Shown here: positions 10,360-18,980 of the stretch, one piece after another
Position numbering within the stretch: the stretch's first letter is position 1
How the letters are laid out: every line of letters begins with the position of its first letter
DNA from: Nocardioides daedukensis
Lineage (GTDB): Bacteria; Actinomycetota; Actinomycetes; Propionibacteriales; Nocardioidaceae
Length of the DNA stretch: 64,000 bases
Direction: 5' to 3'
Assembly: GCF_013408415.1 (NCBI RefSeq)
Contig: NZ_JACCAA010000001.1
Coordinates: 806,001 to 870,000, forward strand
Notes under the pieces: model-generated
Database searches by the model: none
Told to the model about the DNA's origin: nothing
The model's input: the letters and a program-made list of their open reading frames with translations, nothing else
Program-made: the position numbers and the translations under genes

Positions 10360-10365
10360 AGCCTA
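10360..10365 (-). promoter_or_regulatory. -10 box of a leaderless promoter (ligase gene)
   Basis: TAGGCT on the minus strand lies six bases before the ATG at 10353, so transcription probably begins at or near the start codon. Confidence 0.55.
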
Positions 10366-10399
10366 GAGGGCCGAGTGCAAGCCGGACAGAGCCGAAGAC

Positions 10400-11365
10400 T
10401 CAGGAGCTGGCCAGCAGGTCGAGGCCCGGGGGCGGGGTCCAGGTGTCCGGGCGCACCGCCTGCAGCAGCGCTTCACCCACCAGGCCAGCCAGGGAGTAGT
10501 CCGGCTCGCAGAGGATGGCGCGATCCACCGCGCACCAGGCCAGGGCACCCTGCCCGTTGAGCCATGCGCTGAAGGCCAACAGGCTGGCTGCAGGCGCGAT
10601 GAACCCGGCGGGCGTGCGCCGGACCACCTCGCTCCAGAACTCCACGTGCTCGGTCGCGGTGGCCCGGGTCATCTGTGCCCACGCCACGTCACGCAGGCAG
10701 ATCTCCTGGATCGCGATGAGCAGCCGGCCCAGCTCCTGCACCGACGGCACCGTGTGGGCACTGGCATGGGCCACGACCAGGTCACGCACCCAGCGCGCCT
10801 CGGCCGCCAGCTGGACACCGCCCCAGCTGGCGGCAGCGTCGAAGGCTGCGGCCTCGACCAGCTCCGTGGTCTGGGCGTCAGTGCCGACCAGCGAGTCGGC
10901 GAGGGCTTCGCGACTCGCATGGGTGACCCGACCCTCGAAGACCGACTCGGCGATGAACTCATGGTCGTCGAGATCGAACGCGATGCCCTCGGGTGCCAGC
11001 TCGGCGAGCTCGGGACGACCCCAGAACCAGCGCCCGTCGTGGACCCGAAGAACTTCCACGACCCGGACACCGGCCGCCTCCAGCTCCTGGGTCAAAGCGA
11101 CCAGGGTCTCGGTGACCAGCTCGGTGTCCGGGGCATATCCGACGAGGACGGCGGTGCGGACACCGTGGTGCTCGGCCGGCTCGACGAGGCAGTCGATCAC
11201 GTCGTCGATCTCGTCGGTGCACTCGGGCAGGTCGATGCGGGCCTGGAAGGTGGAGGATGCATCGCCGAAGGTCAGCATCACGATGGACTGCTCGGGATGG
11301 AAGCCGAGCACGCAGGGCACCATCGCGAGGAGGTCCTCGGGGGTGCGGGCAGTGAGTGTCTTCAT
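10400..11365 (-). CDS. DUF4192-family protein
   Basis: This 321-residue soluble protein begins MKTLTARTPEDLLAMVPCVLGFHPEQSIV, the characteristic start of actinobacterial DUF4192 proteins. Its C-terminal half has the repeated helical pattern ending in WCAVDRAILCEPDYSLAGLV. The function of the family is unknown. The ATG at 11365 marks where similarity begins; the long open frame further upstream is antisense to the DNA polymerase IV gene and is not real. It diverges from that gene across 120 bases. Confidence 0.85.
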   Translation of the reverse strand: MKTLTARTPEDLLAMVPCVLGFHPEQSIVMLTFGDASSTFQARIDLPECTDEIDDVIDCLVEPAEHHGVRTAVLVGYAPDTELVTETLVALTQELEAAGVRVVEVLRVHDGRWFWGRPELAELAPEGIAFDLDDHEFIAESVFEGRVTHASREALADSLVGTDAQTTELVEAAAFDAAASWGGVQLAAEARWVRDLVVAHASAHTVPSVQELGRLLIAIQEICLRDVAWAQMTRATATEHVEFWSEVVRRTPAGFIAPAASLLAFSAWLNGQGALAWCAVDRAILCEPDYSLAGLVGEALLQAVRPDTWTPPPGLDLLASS

Positions 11366-11471
11366 GCGGAAAGGCTCGCCGGATTCGCGACCCCGCACAG
11401 GACCCCTCGCGCCACCTGTGGAGAACCCGATCGCGGGCTCAGGCTGTGCGCGAATTCTGGCCCAGTGGCGG

Positions 11472-11477
11472 TAGGTT
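11472..11477 (+). promoter_or_regulatory. -10 box upstream of dinB
   Basis: TAGGTT lies eight bases before the ATG at 11486, which supports a leaderless or near-leaderless transcript and that start. Confidence 0.5.
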
Positions 11478-11485
11478 CTCGGTCC

Positions 11486-12796
11486 ATGAGGACGGAGGCA
11501 TCGGTGCTGCACATCGACCTCGATGCCTTCTTCGCCGCGGTGGAGCAACGCGACAAGCCCTCGCTGCGCGGGAAGCCGGTCATCATCGGCGGAGTCGGCG
11601 GGCGCGGGGTCGTCGCCACCGCGTCCTATGAGGCCAGGGCATTCGGCGTCCGCTCGGCCATGTCGACCAGGGAGGCCCGGTCCCGGTGCCCCAACGCGGC
11701 CTTCCTGAACGGCCGTTTCCATGCCTATCGCGAGGCCAGCTCCCGGGTGATGGCCGTCCTGCGCGAGGCCTCTCCCCTGGTCGAGCCACTCTCGATCGAC
11801 GAGGCATTCGTCGACCTGCGCGCGAGCGACCTCGAGACGTACGACGTCGCCACGGTGACCGCGTTCGGCGAACAGCTCCGCGCCGCTGTGCGCGAGGCCA
11901 GTGGTGGACTGACCGCGAGCGTCGGTATCGGGTCCTCCAAGTTCATCGCCAAGGTGGCCAGCGACCTCGACAAGCCGGACGGCCTGGTGGTCGTGCCCCC
12001 GGGCACCGAACAGCAGCTGCTGCGGCCGATGGCCGTCACCGTGATCCCCGGCGTGGGTCCGGCCACCGCCGAGCGCCTGCGCCGCGCCGGCATCCACACC
12101 GTCGCCGACCTCGAAGCCGTCAGCGAGGACGAGCTGGTCCGTCTGGTCGGCAAGGCGCACGGCCACAACCTCTTCCACCTGGCGCGGGCCCAGGACGACC
12201 GCACCGTGGAGTCAGCGCGCGAGGCGAAGTCGGTCAGCGTGGAGGGCACCTACGAGACGGACCTGGCCGATCGCAAGGTGATGGAGCACCTGCTCACCAG
12301 GCAGGCCGGACAGGTGGGAGAGCGTCTTCGCAAGCACGGCCTGTCAGGTCGCACCGTGAGTATCAAGGTCCGTCTCCACGACTTCACCACGATGAGCCGC
12401 TCCAGCACGCTGGCCTCCCCCACCGACAACGACGCGGTGATCGCGCGCCAGGCCCGGGCGCTGCTCGGCGCGCTCGACGTGAGTGGCGGCGTACGCCTCC
12501 TGGGAGTCGGCGTCTCCGGCCTCGCCGACTGGGTGCAGGACGACCTGTTCGGGTCGAGCTCCGAGGTCGAGGAGGAGCTCGAGGAGCTGCCCGAGGTGCC
12601 CACCGCGCGCACCCTCACCTGGGCGCCCGGCATGGACGTGGAGCACAGCCAGATGGGCCGCGGCTGGGTGTGGGGGTCGGGCAAGGGAGTCGTCACCGTG
12701 CGCTTCGAGACCGCACTTACCCCTCCCGGGCCCGTGCGCAGCTATCGGATGGACGACCCGGAGCTGCAGCCGTTCATGCCTCCCGAGCCGGACTGA
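11486..12796 (+). CDS. dinB: DNA polymerase IV (Y-family translesion polymerase)
   Basis: This polymerase copies past damaged bases at the cost of accuracy. The palm holds HIDLDAFFAAVEQ with the first catalytic Asp and SIDEAFVDL with the second acidic pair. VIPGVGPATAERLRRAGI is the thumb helix-hairpin-helix, and the little-finger domain follows. At 436 residues it is slightly long for the family because of an acidic linker (EVEEELEELPEVP) and a C-terminal tail that lacks a clear clamp-binding motif. ATG 11486 is supported by a -10 box; GTG 11504 with GGAGG before it is an alternative start. The 3' end overlaps the convergent pxpC by 23 bases. Confidence 0.92.
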   Translation: MRTEASVLHIDLDAFFAAVEQRDKPSLRGKPVIIGGVGGRGVVATASYEARAFGVRSAMSTREARSRCPNAAFLNGRFHAYREASSRVMAVLREASPLVEPLSIDEAFVDLRASDLETYDVATVTAFGEQLRAAVREASGGLTASVGIGSSKFIAKVASDLDKPDGLVVVPPGTEQQLLRPMAVTVIPGVGPATAERLRRAGIHTVADLEAVSEDELVRLVGKAHGHNLFHLARAQDDRTVESAREAKSVSVEGTYETDLADRKVMEHLLTRQAGQVGERLRKHGLSGRTVSIKVRLHDFTTMSRSSTLASPTDNDAVIARQARALLGALDVSGGVRLLGVGVSGLADWVQDDLFGSSSEVEEELEELPEVPTARTLTWAPGMDVEHSQMGRGWVWGSGKGVVTVRFETALTPPGPVRSYRMDDPELQPFMPPEPD

Positions 12797-13625
12797 ACCG
12801 GACCTGCTCCCCGGGCCGGACCTGCGCACACCGGTGCAGGTCGCGCGGATCGAGGACGGCCAGCACCGGATAGCCGCCGGTCGCCGGATGGTCGGCCAGG
12901 AACACGACCAGCTCCCCCGACGGAGGCACCTGTACGGCGCCAGCCACCATCCCTTCGCTGGCCAGCTCGCCGGTCACGGTGCGCACCGGTGCTGGCCCGG
13001 AGAGCCGCAGGCCGATCCGGTTCGAGTCCGCGCCGACCACCCACTCCGCCGCGCACAATTCCTCGAAGGCACCGGTCGCGAACCAGTCGGCGCGCGGGCC
13101 GGGCCAGAGCCGGAGCGGACCGGACGGGGAGGGCAACGGGGTCTCGACTCCCCGCGGCGCACCGGAGGGCGTGCCGCAGGGCACCTCGTCGCCGGCGCTC
13201 AGCCGGGGTGGGCCAGTCCAGGAGAGGGTGTCGGTGGAGCGTGAGCCGAGCACCGGCTCCACGTCGAACCCGCCGGCCACTGCAAGGCAGGACCGGACGC
13301 CCTCAAGCGCCCTGCCCATCACGACCTGTGCGCCCGCCCCCGCGAAGAACGGCTCTCCGTGGGCCTCGCGACGTCCGTCCACGATCACCTCGCAACGCGC
13401 GCCGGTCACGGCGAACCAGTGCGGCGTCAGGCTCGTGAACCGCATCCCGACCATCGTCGTCTCGATGACCGCGGCAGTGGGGGGGTTGCCCACGATCCGG
13501 TTGGCCAGTGCCGCCGCCGGTGCGTCCAGCGCCCCAGCCCGCGGCACGCCCAGGTGCGCCAGGCCGGGTCTGCCCAGGTCCTGCACGGTGGTCAGGCCGT
13601 CTGCTTCGGTGAGGAGGATGCTCAT
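12774..13625 (-). CDS. pxpC: 5-oxoprolinase subunit C (biotin-dependent carboxyltransferase-like)
   Basis: One of three subunits of the bacterial ATP-dependent 5-oxoprolinase, which opens pyroglutamate to glutamate. The 283-residue protein has the family start (LTTVQDLGRPGLAHLGVPRAGALD) and the conserved NRIVGNPPTAAVIE segment. The end has HPATGGYPVLAVLDPRDL. Its ATG overlaps the TGA of pxpB (ATGA at 13622-13625), so the two are translationally coupled. The order is pxpA, pxpB, pxpC. Confidence 0.9.
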   Translation of the reverse strand: MSILLTEADGLTTVQDLGRPGLAHLGVPRAGALDAPAAALANRIVGNPPTAAVIETTMVGMRFTSLTPHWFAVTGARCEVIVDGRREAHGEPFFAGAGAQVVMGRALEGVRSCLAVAGGFDVEPVLGSRSTDTLSWTGPPRLSAGDEVPCGTPSGAPRGVETPLPSPSGPLRLWPGPRADWFATGAFEELCAAEWVVGADSNRIGLRLSGPAPVRTVTGELASEGMVAGAVQVPPSGELVVFLADHPATGGYPVLAVLDPRDLHRCAQVRPGEQVRFSPAREA

Positions 13626-14212
13626 GCGCGGGTGAACCTCACTCGGGTGCCGGGCGGGAGCAGCGCCGGTTGCCGCGCGGCCGGGTCGAAGAGCCGCACC
13701 GTGGTCCGGCCGATCAGCTGCCAACCGCCTGGTGAGGCCGTGGGATAGATCCCGGTCCACTCCCCTGCCAACCCCACCGAACCCGGCTCCACTCGGGCGC
13801 GAGGCGAGGACCGGCGCGGCACCGGCGGGAGCCCGAGCGTGTTGGTCAGGTAAGGGAAGCCGGGAGAGAAACCACAGAACGCCACGACGTGCTCGGTGGA
13901 GCTGTGGCGTTCGACGAGGTCGTCCACCTCGATCCCCCAGGTTCGAGCCACGTCGGCCAGATCGGGTCCGTCATAGGTGGTCGGCACCTCCACCAGGTCG
14001 CCCTCGACATCGCTCCCACCCGGTCGCCACTCCTCCAACGTCGCCAGCACTGCGTCGATGTCGGCCACGCCGTCGAAGAGCACGGTGCCGGCTGCGGGGA
14101 CGATGTCGAGCGCCGTGATCCGCTCACGCGACCAGAGCGCGATGTCGAGTGCGGTGGCCGTGTCGGCGACCTCGACCAGAACGGCGTCGGGACCGAAGCG
14201 AAGTGCCCTCAC
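13622..14212 (-). CDS. pxpB: 5-oxoprolinase subunit B (KipI-like)
   Basis: A 196-residue subunit of 5-oxoprolinase, related to the sporulation kinase inhibitor KipI. The cyclophilin-like core shows the signature CGFSPGFPYL, followed by PRRSSPRARVEPGSVGLAGEWTGIYP and GGWQLIG. GTG 14212 is the likely start: it comes 10 bases after the pxpA stop and begins the conserved VRALRFGPDAVLVEV strand. It lies in the middle of the pxpABC operon. Confidence 0.88.
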   Translation of the reverse strand: MRALRFGPDAVLVEVADTATALDIALWSRERITALDIVPAAGTVLFDGVADIDAVLATLEEWRPGGSDVEGDLVEVPTTYDGPDLADVARTWGIEVDDLVERHSSTEHVVAFCGFSPGFPYLTNTLGLPPVPRRSSPRARVEPGSVGLAGEWTGIYPTASPGGWQLIGRTTVRLFDPAARQPALLPPGTRVRFTRA

Positions 14213-14222
14213 AGTGCAGCTC

Positions 14223-14921
14223 TCATCCGGGGACCACGAACGGACGCAGCTGCCAACCGGCAGCCTCCAGGGCACGGCGTACCTCTCCCGCGTGCTGCAC
14301 CGCTCCGGGCGAGTCCCCGTGCAGGCACAGCGAGTCGACACCCGGGGCCAGGCTCAGTGCCTGCTCCACGACGTGATCGCCGGCCAGCAGCGCACCCGGC
14401 TGGTCGCGGGGCACCAGCCGGCCGTCGGTGGTGTAGCCACGGTCCGGGAACCCCTCACGCCACGCCGCACGCCCGGCCTGCTCGGCCAGGGCGAGGAAGA
14501 CGCCGCCGGGCAGACCGAGGACGGGCAGGTCTCCGGTGCCGGCCAGGACCGCGGCGGCCTGCTCGGCATCGTCGACGATCCGGTTGTAGAGCGCCCCGTG
14601 CGGCTTCACGTAGGAGACCACCGTGCCCTCGGCGCGCGCGATGGACGAGAGCAGCTCGCACTGCCCGGCGACCTGCTCGCGCAACAGTGAGGGCTCGATC
14701 TCGAGCGGTCGTCGACCGAAGTTCGCTCGGTCCACATAGCTGACCTGGGCGCCGATCGCGACGCCCCGCTCGGCCGCCCCGGCACAGACGGCGCGCATGA
14801 TCTCGGGCGTGCCGGCATGGCCCCCGCAGGCCACGTTCGCACTGGTGACCACCTCGAGCAGGGCCTCGTCGTCGGTGACCTCCTCGCCCAGGTCCGCATT
14901 CAGGTCCAAGGTCGGCTTCAT
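14223..14921 (-). CDS. pxpA: 5-oxoprolinase subunit A (LamB/YcsF family)
   Basis: A 232-residue LamB/YcsF protein and first gene of the pxpABC operon. It shows LDLNADLGEEVTDDEALLEVVTSANVACGGHAG at the N-terminus with the conserved Asp and His residues of the polysaccharide-deacetylase-like fold, and VSYVKPHGALYN in the middle. ATG 14921 is supported by GGGGAGGAT upstream. The operon recycles pyroglutamate to glutamate and runs away from the oligopeptidase gene, which might supply pyroglutamyl peptides; that link is only inferred. Confidence 0.9.
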   Translation of the reverse strand: MKPTLDLNADLGEEVTDDEALLEVVTSANVACGGHAGTPEIMRAVCAGAAERGVAIGAQVSYVDRANFGRRPLEIEPSLLREQVAGQCELLSSIARAEGTVVSYVKPHGALYNRIVDDAEQAAAVLAGTGDLPVLGLPGGVFLALAEQAGRAAWREGFPDRGYTTDGRLVPRDQPGALLAGDHVVEQALSLAPGVDSLCLHGDSPGAVQHAGEVRRALEAAGWQLRPFVVPG

Positions 14922-14979
14922 GGGTCCATCCTCCCCAGGTCGAGGGCCCCAGTCATAGGCCCTGTGATGGCTCGCGTCA

Positions 14980-14985
14980 TAGGCT
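14980..14985 (+). promoter_or_regulatory. -10 box of a leaderless promoter (oligopeptidase gene)
   Basis: TAGGCT ends seven bases before the ATG at 14993. The nine bases gtcataggc occur twice here (14952-14960 and 14976-14984). Confidence 0.55.
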
Positions 14986-14992
14986 CCCCACC

Positions 14993-17146
14993 ATGCACCC
15001 TCCAGTTGCCGCACGCATCCCCACCGAGAAGACCGTCCACGGGCACACCCTCGTCGACGACTACGAGTGGCTGCGTGACAAGGAGGATCCACGGGTGATC
15101 GCCCACCTCGAGGCCGAGAACGCCTGGACCGAGGAACGCACCGCGCACCTGGCCGACCTGCGGCAGTCGATCTTCGACGAGATCAAGGCCCGCACCCTGG
15201 AGACCGATCTCTCCGTGCCGTCGCGGATGCGTGGCCACTGGTACTACTCCCGGTCCTTCGAGGGCAAGGAGTACGGCGCCTCCTGCCGCGTCCCGGTCAC
15301 CGACCCGGACGACTGGACTCCCCCGGTGCCCGACGAGGAGGCCGCAGCCGACCAGCCGGCGCTGCCCGGCGAGCAGGTCCTGCTCGACCTGAACCAGCTC
15401 GCCGAGGGCCACGAGTTCTTCTCGCTCGGTGGCTCCACGGTCACCCCCGACGAGAACCTGATCGCCTTCTCCGTCGACACCGTGGGTGACGAGCGGTTCA
15501 CGATCAAGGTCCTCGACCTCACCACCGGCAACCTGCTCGAGGACGAGATCACCGGCGTGCTCGGCGGAGCGACCTGGCACCCGGACGGTGGGTCCTTCTT
15601 CTACACCACCGTCGACGACTCCTGGCGTCCCGACAAGGTCTGGAGGCACACGCTCGGCAACAAGCAGGTCGACGACGAGCTCGTCTTCCACGAAGAGGAC
15701 CCCGCCTTCTGGGTCGGCATCGGGCGCAGCCGCTCGGACCGGTTCCTGATGATCATGTCCGGGGCGAAGACGACCAGTGAGTTCCGCATCCTCGACACCG
15801 AGGCCGACGGCGCCGAGTTCGAGATCTACACCCAGCGTGAGACCGGCGTGGAATATGGCCTCGAGCACGCGGTGATCGCCGGCGAGGACTGCTTCCTGGT
15901 CCTGCAGAACGCCAGCGGCCCCAACTTCGCGATCTCCCGGGCGCCGCTGGCGCCGACTCCGCGCTCGCAGTGGGAGACCTTCATCGCCCACGACGACGCG
16001 GTCCGTCTCGACGACGTCGATGGCTTCGCCGGGCACCTCGTCATCCACCAGCGCAGCGAGGGGCTCACCCAGCTCCGCATCCTCGAGCTCGGCCCCGATG
16101 GTGTGGGCGAGGACTACCAGGTCCGCTTCGACGACGAGGTCTACACGATCGGCTCCGGCGGGAACCCCGAGTTCGACCAGCCGGTCGTACGCCTGGGCTA
16201 CACCACCCTGGCCACTCCGGGCTCGGTGCACAGCTATGACGTGCGGACCCGCGAGTTGACCCTGCTCAAGCGGACCCCCGTGCTGGGTGGCCACGACCCG
16301 GCGGACTATGCGGAGCACCGGGTCTGGGCGACCGCGCCCGACGGTGTCCGGATCCCGATCTCACTGGTGCTTCCGGCTGACGCCCCGCGCGACGGATCGG
16401 TGCCGGTCCTGCTCTACGGCTACGGCTCCTACGAGGCGTCGATGGATCCCTACTTCTCCATCGCGCGGCTCTCGATGCTCGACCGCGGCGCCGGCTTCGC
16501 GATCGCGCACGTGCGCGGTGGCGGTGAGATGGGCCGGCACTGGTATGACGACGGCAAGCTCGAGCACAAGCAGAACACCTTCACCGACTTCATCGCCTGC
16601 GCACGCCACCTCATCGACGAGAAGTGGACCTCCGCAGACCGCTTGGTGGCCGAGGGCGGTAGCGCCGGTGGCCTGCTGATCGGCGCGGTGGCCAACCAGG
16701 CTCCCGAGCTCTTCGCCGGGTTCGTCGCCCAGGTCCCGTTCGTCGACGTACTCACCACGATGCTCGACGCGAGCCTGCCGCTGACGGTGATGGAATACGA
16801 GGAGTGGGGCAACCCCGAGGGCGACCCGAAGGCCTTCGACCGGATCCGCGCCTACGCGCCCTACGAGAACGTGGCCGCGCTCGACTATCCCCCGATCCTC
16901 GCCGAGACCTCTCTCAACGACACCCGGGTCCTCTACGTCGAGGCCGCCAAGTGGGTGGCGAAGCTGCGAGCCACTGCCACGGGCCCGGCGGCCGAGCAGG
17001 GTGACTTCCTGCTGCGCACCGAGATGTCCGCCGGGCACGGGGGCGTCTCGGGCCGCTACAAGGCCTGGACCGACCGCGCTTTCTCCCTGGCCTGGATCCT
17101 CGAACGCATGGGCCTGGCCGACGTCCGGATCCCCGCCCGTTCCTGA
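14993..17146 (+). CDS. S9-family serine oligopeptidase (oligopeptidase B-like)
   Basis: A cytosolic 717-residue prolyl-oligopeptidase-family enzyme that cuts short peptides. A beta-propeller covers about residues 70-400, and the alpha/beta-hydrolase domain follows. The nucleophile Ser557 is in EGGSAGGLLIG; the likely Asp643 lies in LNDTRVLY and His682 in SAGHGG. PYGSYE-like (YGYGSYEASMDPYFS) and HVRGGGEMGRHWYDDG segments match the oligopeptidase B/PtrB branch, which prefers basic residues. There is no signal peptide. It diverges from pxpABC. Confidence 0.9.
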   Translation: MHPPVAARIPTEKTVHGHTLVDDYEWLRDKEDPRVIAHLEAENAWTEERTAHLADLRQSIFDEIKARTLETDLSVPSRMRGHWYYSRSFEGKEYGASCRVPVTDPDDWTPPVPDEEAAADQPALPGEQVLLDLNQLAEGHEFFSLGGSTVTPDENLIAFSVDTVGDERFTIKVLDLTTGNLLEDEITGVLGGATWHPDGGSFFYTTVDDSWRPDKVWRHTLGNKQVDDELVFHEEDPAFWVGIGRSRSDRFLMIMSGAKTTSEFRILDTEADGAEFEIYTQRETGVEYGLEHAVIAGEDCFLVLQNASGPNFAISRAPLAPTPRSQWETFIAHDDAVRLDDVDGFAGHLVIHQRSEGLTQLRILELGPDGVGEDYQVRFDDEVYTIGSGGNPEFDQPVVRLGYTTLATPGSVHSYDVRTRELTLLKRTPVLGGHDPADYAEHRVWATAPDGVRIPISLVLPADAPRDGSVPVLLYGYGSYEASMDPYFSIARLSMLDRGAGFAIAHVRGGGEMGRHWYDDGKLEHKQNTFTDFIACARHLIDEKWTSADRLVAEGGSAGGLLIGAVANQAPELFAGFVAQVPFVDVLTTMLDASLPLTVMEYEEWGNPEGDPKAFDRIRAYAPYENVAALDYPPILAETSLNDTRVLYVEAAKWVAKLRATATGPAAEQGDFLLRTEMSAGHGGVSGRYKAWTDRAFSLAWILERMGLADVRIPARS

Positions 17147-17275
17147 GGACGGCGCGGGAGTTTCCGAACGTCGGCTGAGAACTCCCTGAGAAGTGCGTTG
17201 CCCGGCAACTATCGGGTACTGCCAAGCGTCTACTCCAATACAGGCACCTGTCGTCCGACCGAACTCCCACGGACG

Positions 17276-17301
17276 GGAATCTCCCCGGCAGGCGATGTGT
17301 T
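17276..17301 (+). promoter_or_regulatory. SigR/SigH-type promoter, GGAAT-N18-GTT
   Basis: GGAAT at 17276-17280 and GTT at 17299-17301 with an 18-base spacer match the SigR/SigH consensus exactly. It lies about 60 bases upstream of the SigB-like gene, a kind of gene known to be under such control in mycobacteria and Streptomyces. Confidence 0.65.
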
Positions 17302-17361
17302 GGAACAGATGTGTGACGGCCCTCCACCCCCGGGCCGGAACCGACCAAGGAGGGCGTTGGC

Positions 17362-18309
17362 ATGGCAGTTCGGACAGCAACCCGCGAGATCGAAGGACGC
17401 GACAGCGTCGGGCTCTACCTCGACGAGATCGCTCGCAACCCCCTGCTCGACGCGGCCACCGAGGTCGAGCTCTCCAAGACGATCGAGGCCGGCCTGATGG
17501 CCGAGCACCTGCTCGCCGAGGGCCGCATCGGGCGCCGCAAGGGCGGTGCGCCCAAGAGTGCGAACCAGGAAGAGCTCGAGTGGCTGGCCGAAGAGGGCCG
17601 CAAGGCCGTGCAGACCTTCATCAACGCCAACCTGCGGCTGGTCGTCTCGATCGCCCGCAAGTATGGCCGGGCCCAGATGCCCATGCTCGACCTGATCCAG
17701 GAGGGCAACACCGGCCTGATCCGCGCGGTCGAGAAGTTCGACTACGCCAAGGGCTACAAGTTCTCCACCTATGCCACCTGGTGGGTGCGCCAGGCGATCA
17801 CCCGCGGGATCGCACAGCAGGCGCGAGTGGTTCGACTCCCCGTCCACGTCGTCGAGGAGCTCAACCAGGTGAGCAGTGCTCGTCGGACGCTCGAGCGCCA
17901 GCTCGGCCGCGACCCTGAGCCCGAGGAGATCGCCCTCGAGCTCGGCATGGAGTTCGAGCGGGTCCTCGACCTGATTCGCTGGGGCCGCGACCACGTCAGC
18001 CTGGACACCCCGGTCGACGAGGACGGCGACACGTCCCTGGGTGACCTGATGGCCCAGGAGACGACGCCCAGCCCCGATCTCGAGGTGCTCGACACCGAGA
18101 GCCGCGACCGGCTCAACGCCTTGGTCTCCCAGCTCGATGAGCGTGCCGCGGACATCATCCGGTCGCGCTACGGGCTCACCGACGGACGCCAGCACAAGCT
18201 GGCCGACATCGGCGCCAAGCACGGCATCTCCGCCGAGCGGGTGCGCCAGCTCGAACGCGAGGCACTCCAGAAGCTCCGGACCTTCGCCGACCCGGACCTG
18301 GCTGCCTAG
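17362..18309 (+). CDS. sigB: Group-2 RNA polymerase sigma factor (SigB/HrdD-like)
   Basis: A 315-residue non-essential relative of the principal sigma factor. It starts at region 1.2 (DSVGLYLDEIARNPLLD) and lacks the long region 1.1 and Ala/Lys linker of the SigA in this window. Region 2 (RLVVSIARKYGRAQMPMLD and [15 protein letters not shown]), region 3 and the region 4 helix-turn-helix (LADIGAKHGISAERVRQLE) are intact. A near-perfect ribosome site (AAGGAGG) precedes the ATG. It likely serves stress or stationary phase. Its TAG overlaps the TAG of the convergent coaE. Confidence 0.92.
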   Translation: MAVRTATREIEGRDSVGLYLDEIARNPLLDAATEVELSKTIEAGLMAEHLLAEGRIGRRKGGAPKSANQEELEWLAEEGRKAVQTFINANLRLVVSIARKYGRAQMPMLDLIQEGNTGLIRAVEKFDYAKGYKFSTYATWWVRQAITRGIAQQARVVRLPVHVVEELNQVSSARRTLERQLGRDPEPEEIALELGMEFERVLDLIRWGRDHVSLDTPVDEDGDTSLGDLMAQETTPSPDLEVLDTESRDRLNALVSQLDERAADIIRSRYGLTDGRQHKLADIGAKHGISAERVRQLEREALQKLRTFADPDLAA

Positions 18310-18893
18310 CGCCCCGTCAGCTCCGCGAGGACCTCTGCCACTCGATGGCGGAGGTCCTCGTGCGTTCCGGTGTTGTCGATCAGGTGGGTCGCGGCGGCAC
18401 GGCGCTGCTCGCGGGTGGCCTGCGCCGCGATCCGGGCAAGAGCGTCCGCCTCGGCCATCTGGCGGTTGGTGATCATCCGCTCGACCTGGACCTCCTCCGG
18501 CACGTCGACCACGATGACCGCGTCGAAGTTCGCCTCCTGGCCGGTCTCGACCAGGAGCGGGATGTCGTGGACCACGACATCGTCAGCACCTGCTGCCGCG
18601 GCGATCTCCAGCGCCCGAGCACCGACTCGCGGGTGGATCACCGCTTCGAGCTGACGGCGCTTGGCCTCGTCCGCGAAGACGATCGCTCCCATGGCCGGCC
18701 GGTCGAGCGCACCGTCGTCACCGAGCACACCGCGGCCGAAGATCTCCACGATCTCCGCGAGCCCCTCGGAGCCGGGCGCGACGACCTCGCGTGCCAGCAG
18801 GTCCGAGTCGATGACGATGGCCCCGAGCTCGGCCAGGATCGCAGACACGGTGCTCTTGCCCGAGGCGACGCCTCCGGTGAGGCCGACATGCAT
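18306..18893 (-). CDS. coaE: Dephospho-CoA kinase
   Basis: It performs the last step of coenzyme A synthesis, phosphorylating dephospho-CoA with ATP. The 195 residues begin with the P-loop GLTGGVASGKST, followed by DSDLLAREVV, HPRVG and HDIPLLVE of the family. It ends near residue 195 without the extra C-terminal domain seen in mycobacterial CoaE. The ATG at 18893 has GGAG upstream. Stop codons of coaE and sigB overlap in ctag at 18306-18309. Confidence 0.93.
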   Translation of the reverse strand: MHVGLTGGVASGKSTVSAILAELGAIVIDSDLLAREVVAPGSEGLAEIVEIFGRGVLGDDGALDRPAMGAIVFADEAKRRQLEAVIHPRVGARALEIAAAAGADDVVVHDIPLLVETGQEANFDAVIVVDVPEEVQVERMITNRQMAEADALARIAAQATREQRRAAATHLIDNTGTHEDLRHRVAEVLAELTGR

Positions 18894-18980
18894 GAGGGCT
18901 CCTCTCGTACGAACGTTGTGGTGACGGCATCGTCTCGCACCCACGAGCACTGCGCCCAGCGGGGTTGCGCTGGGCCTCGA

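Noticed and set aside
13622..13625. Frameshift between pxpB and pxpC
   Set aside because: The four-base ATGA overlap is a normal coupling of two separate subunits; each has complete family motifs.
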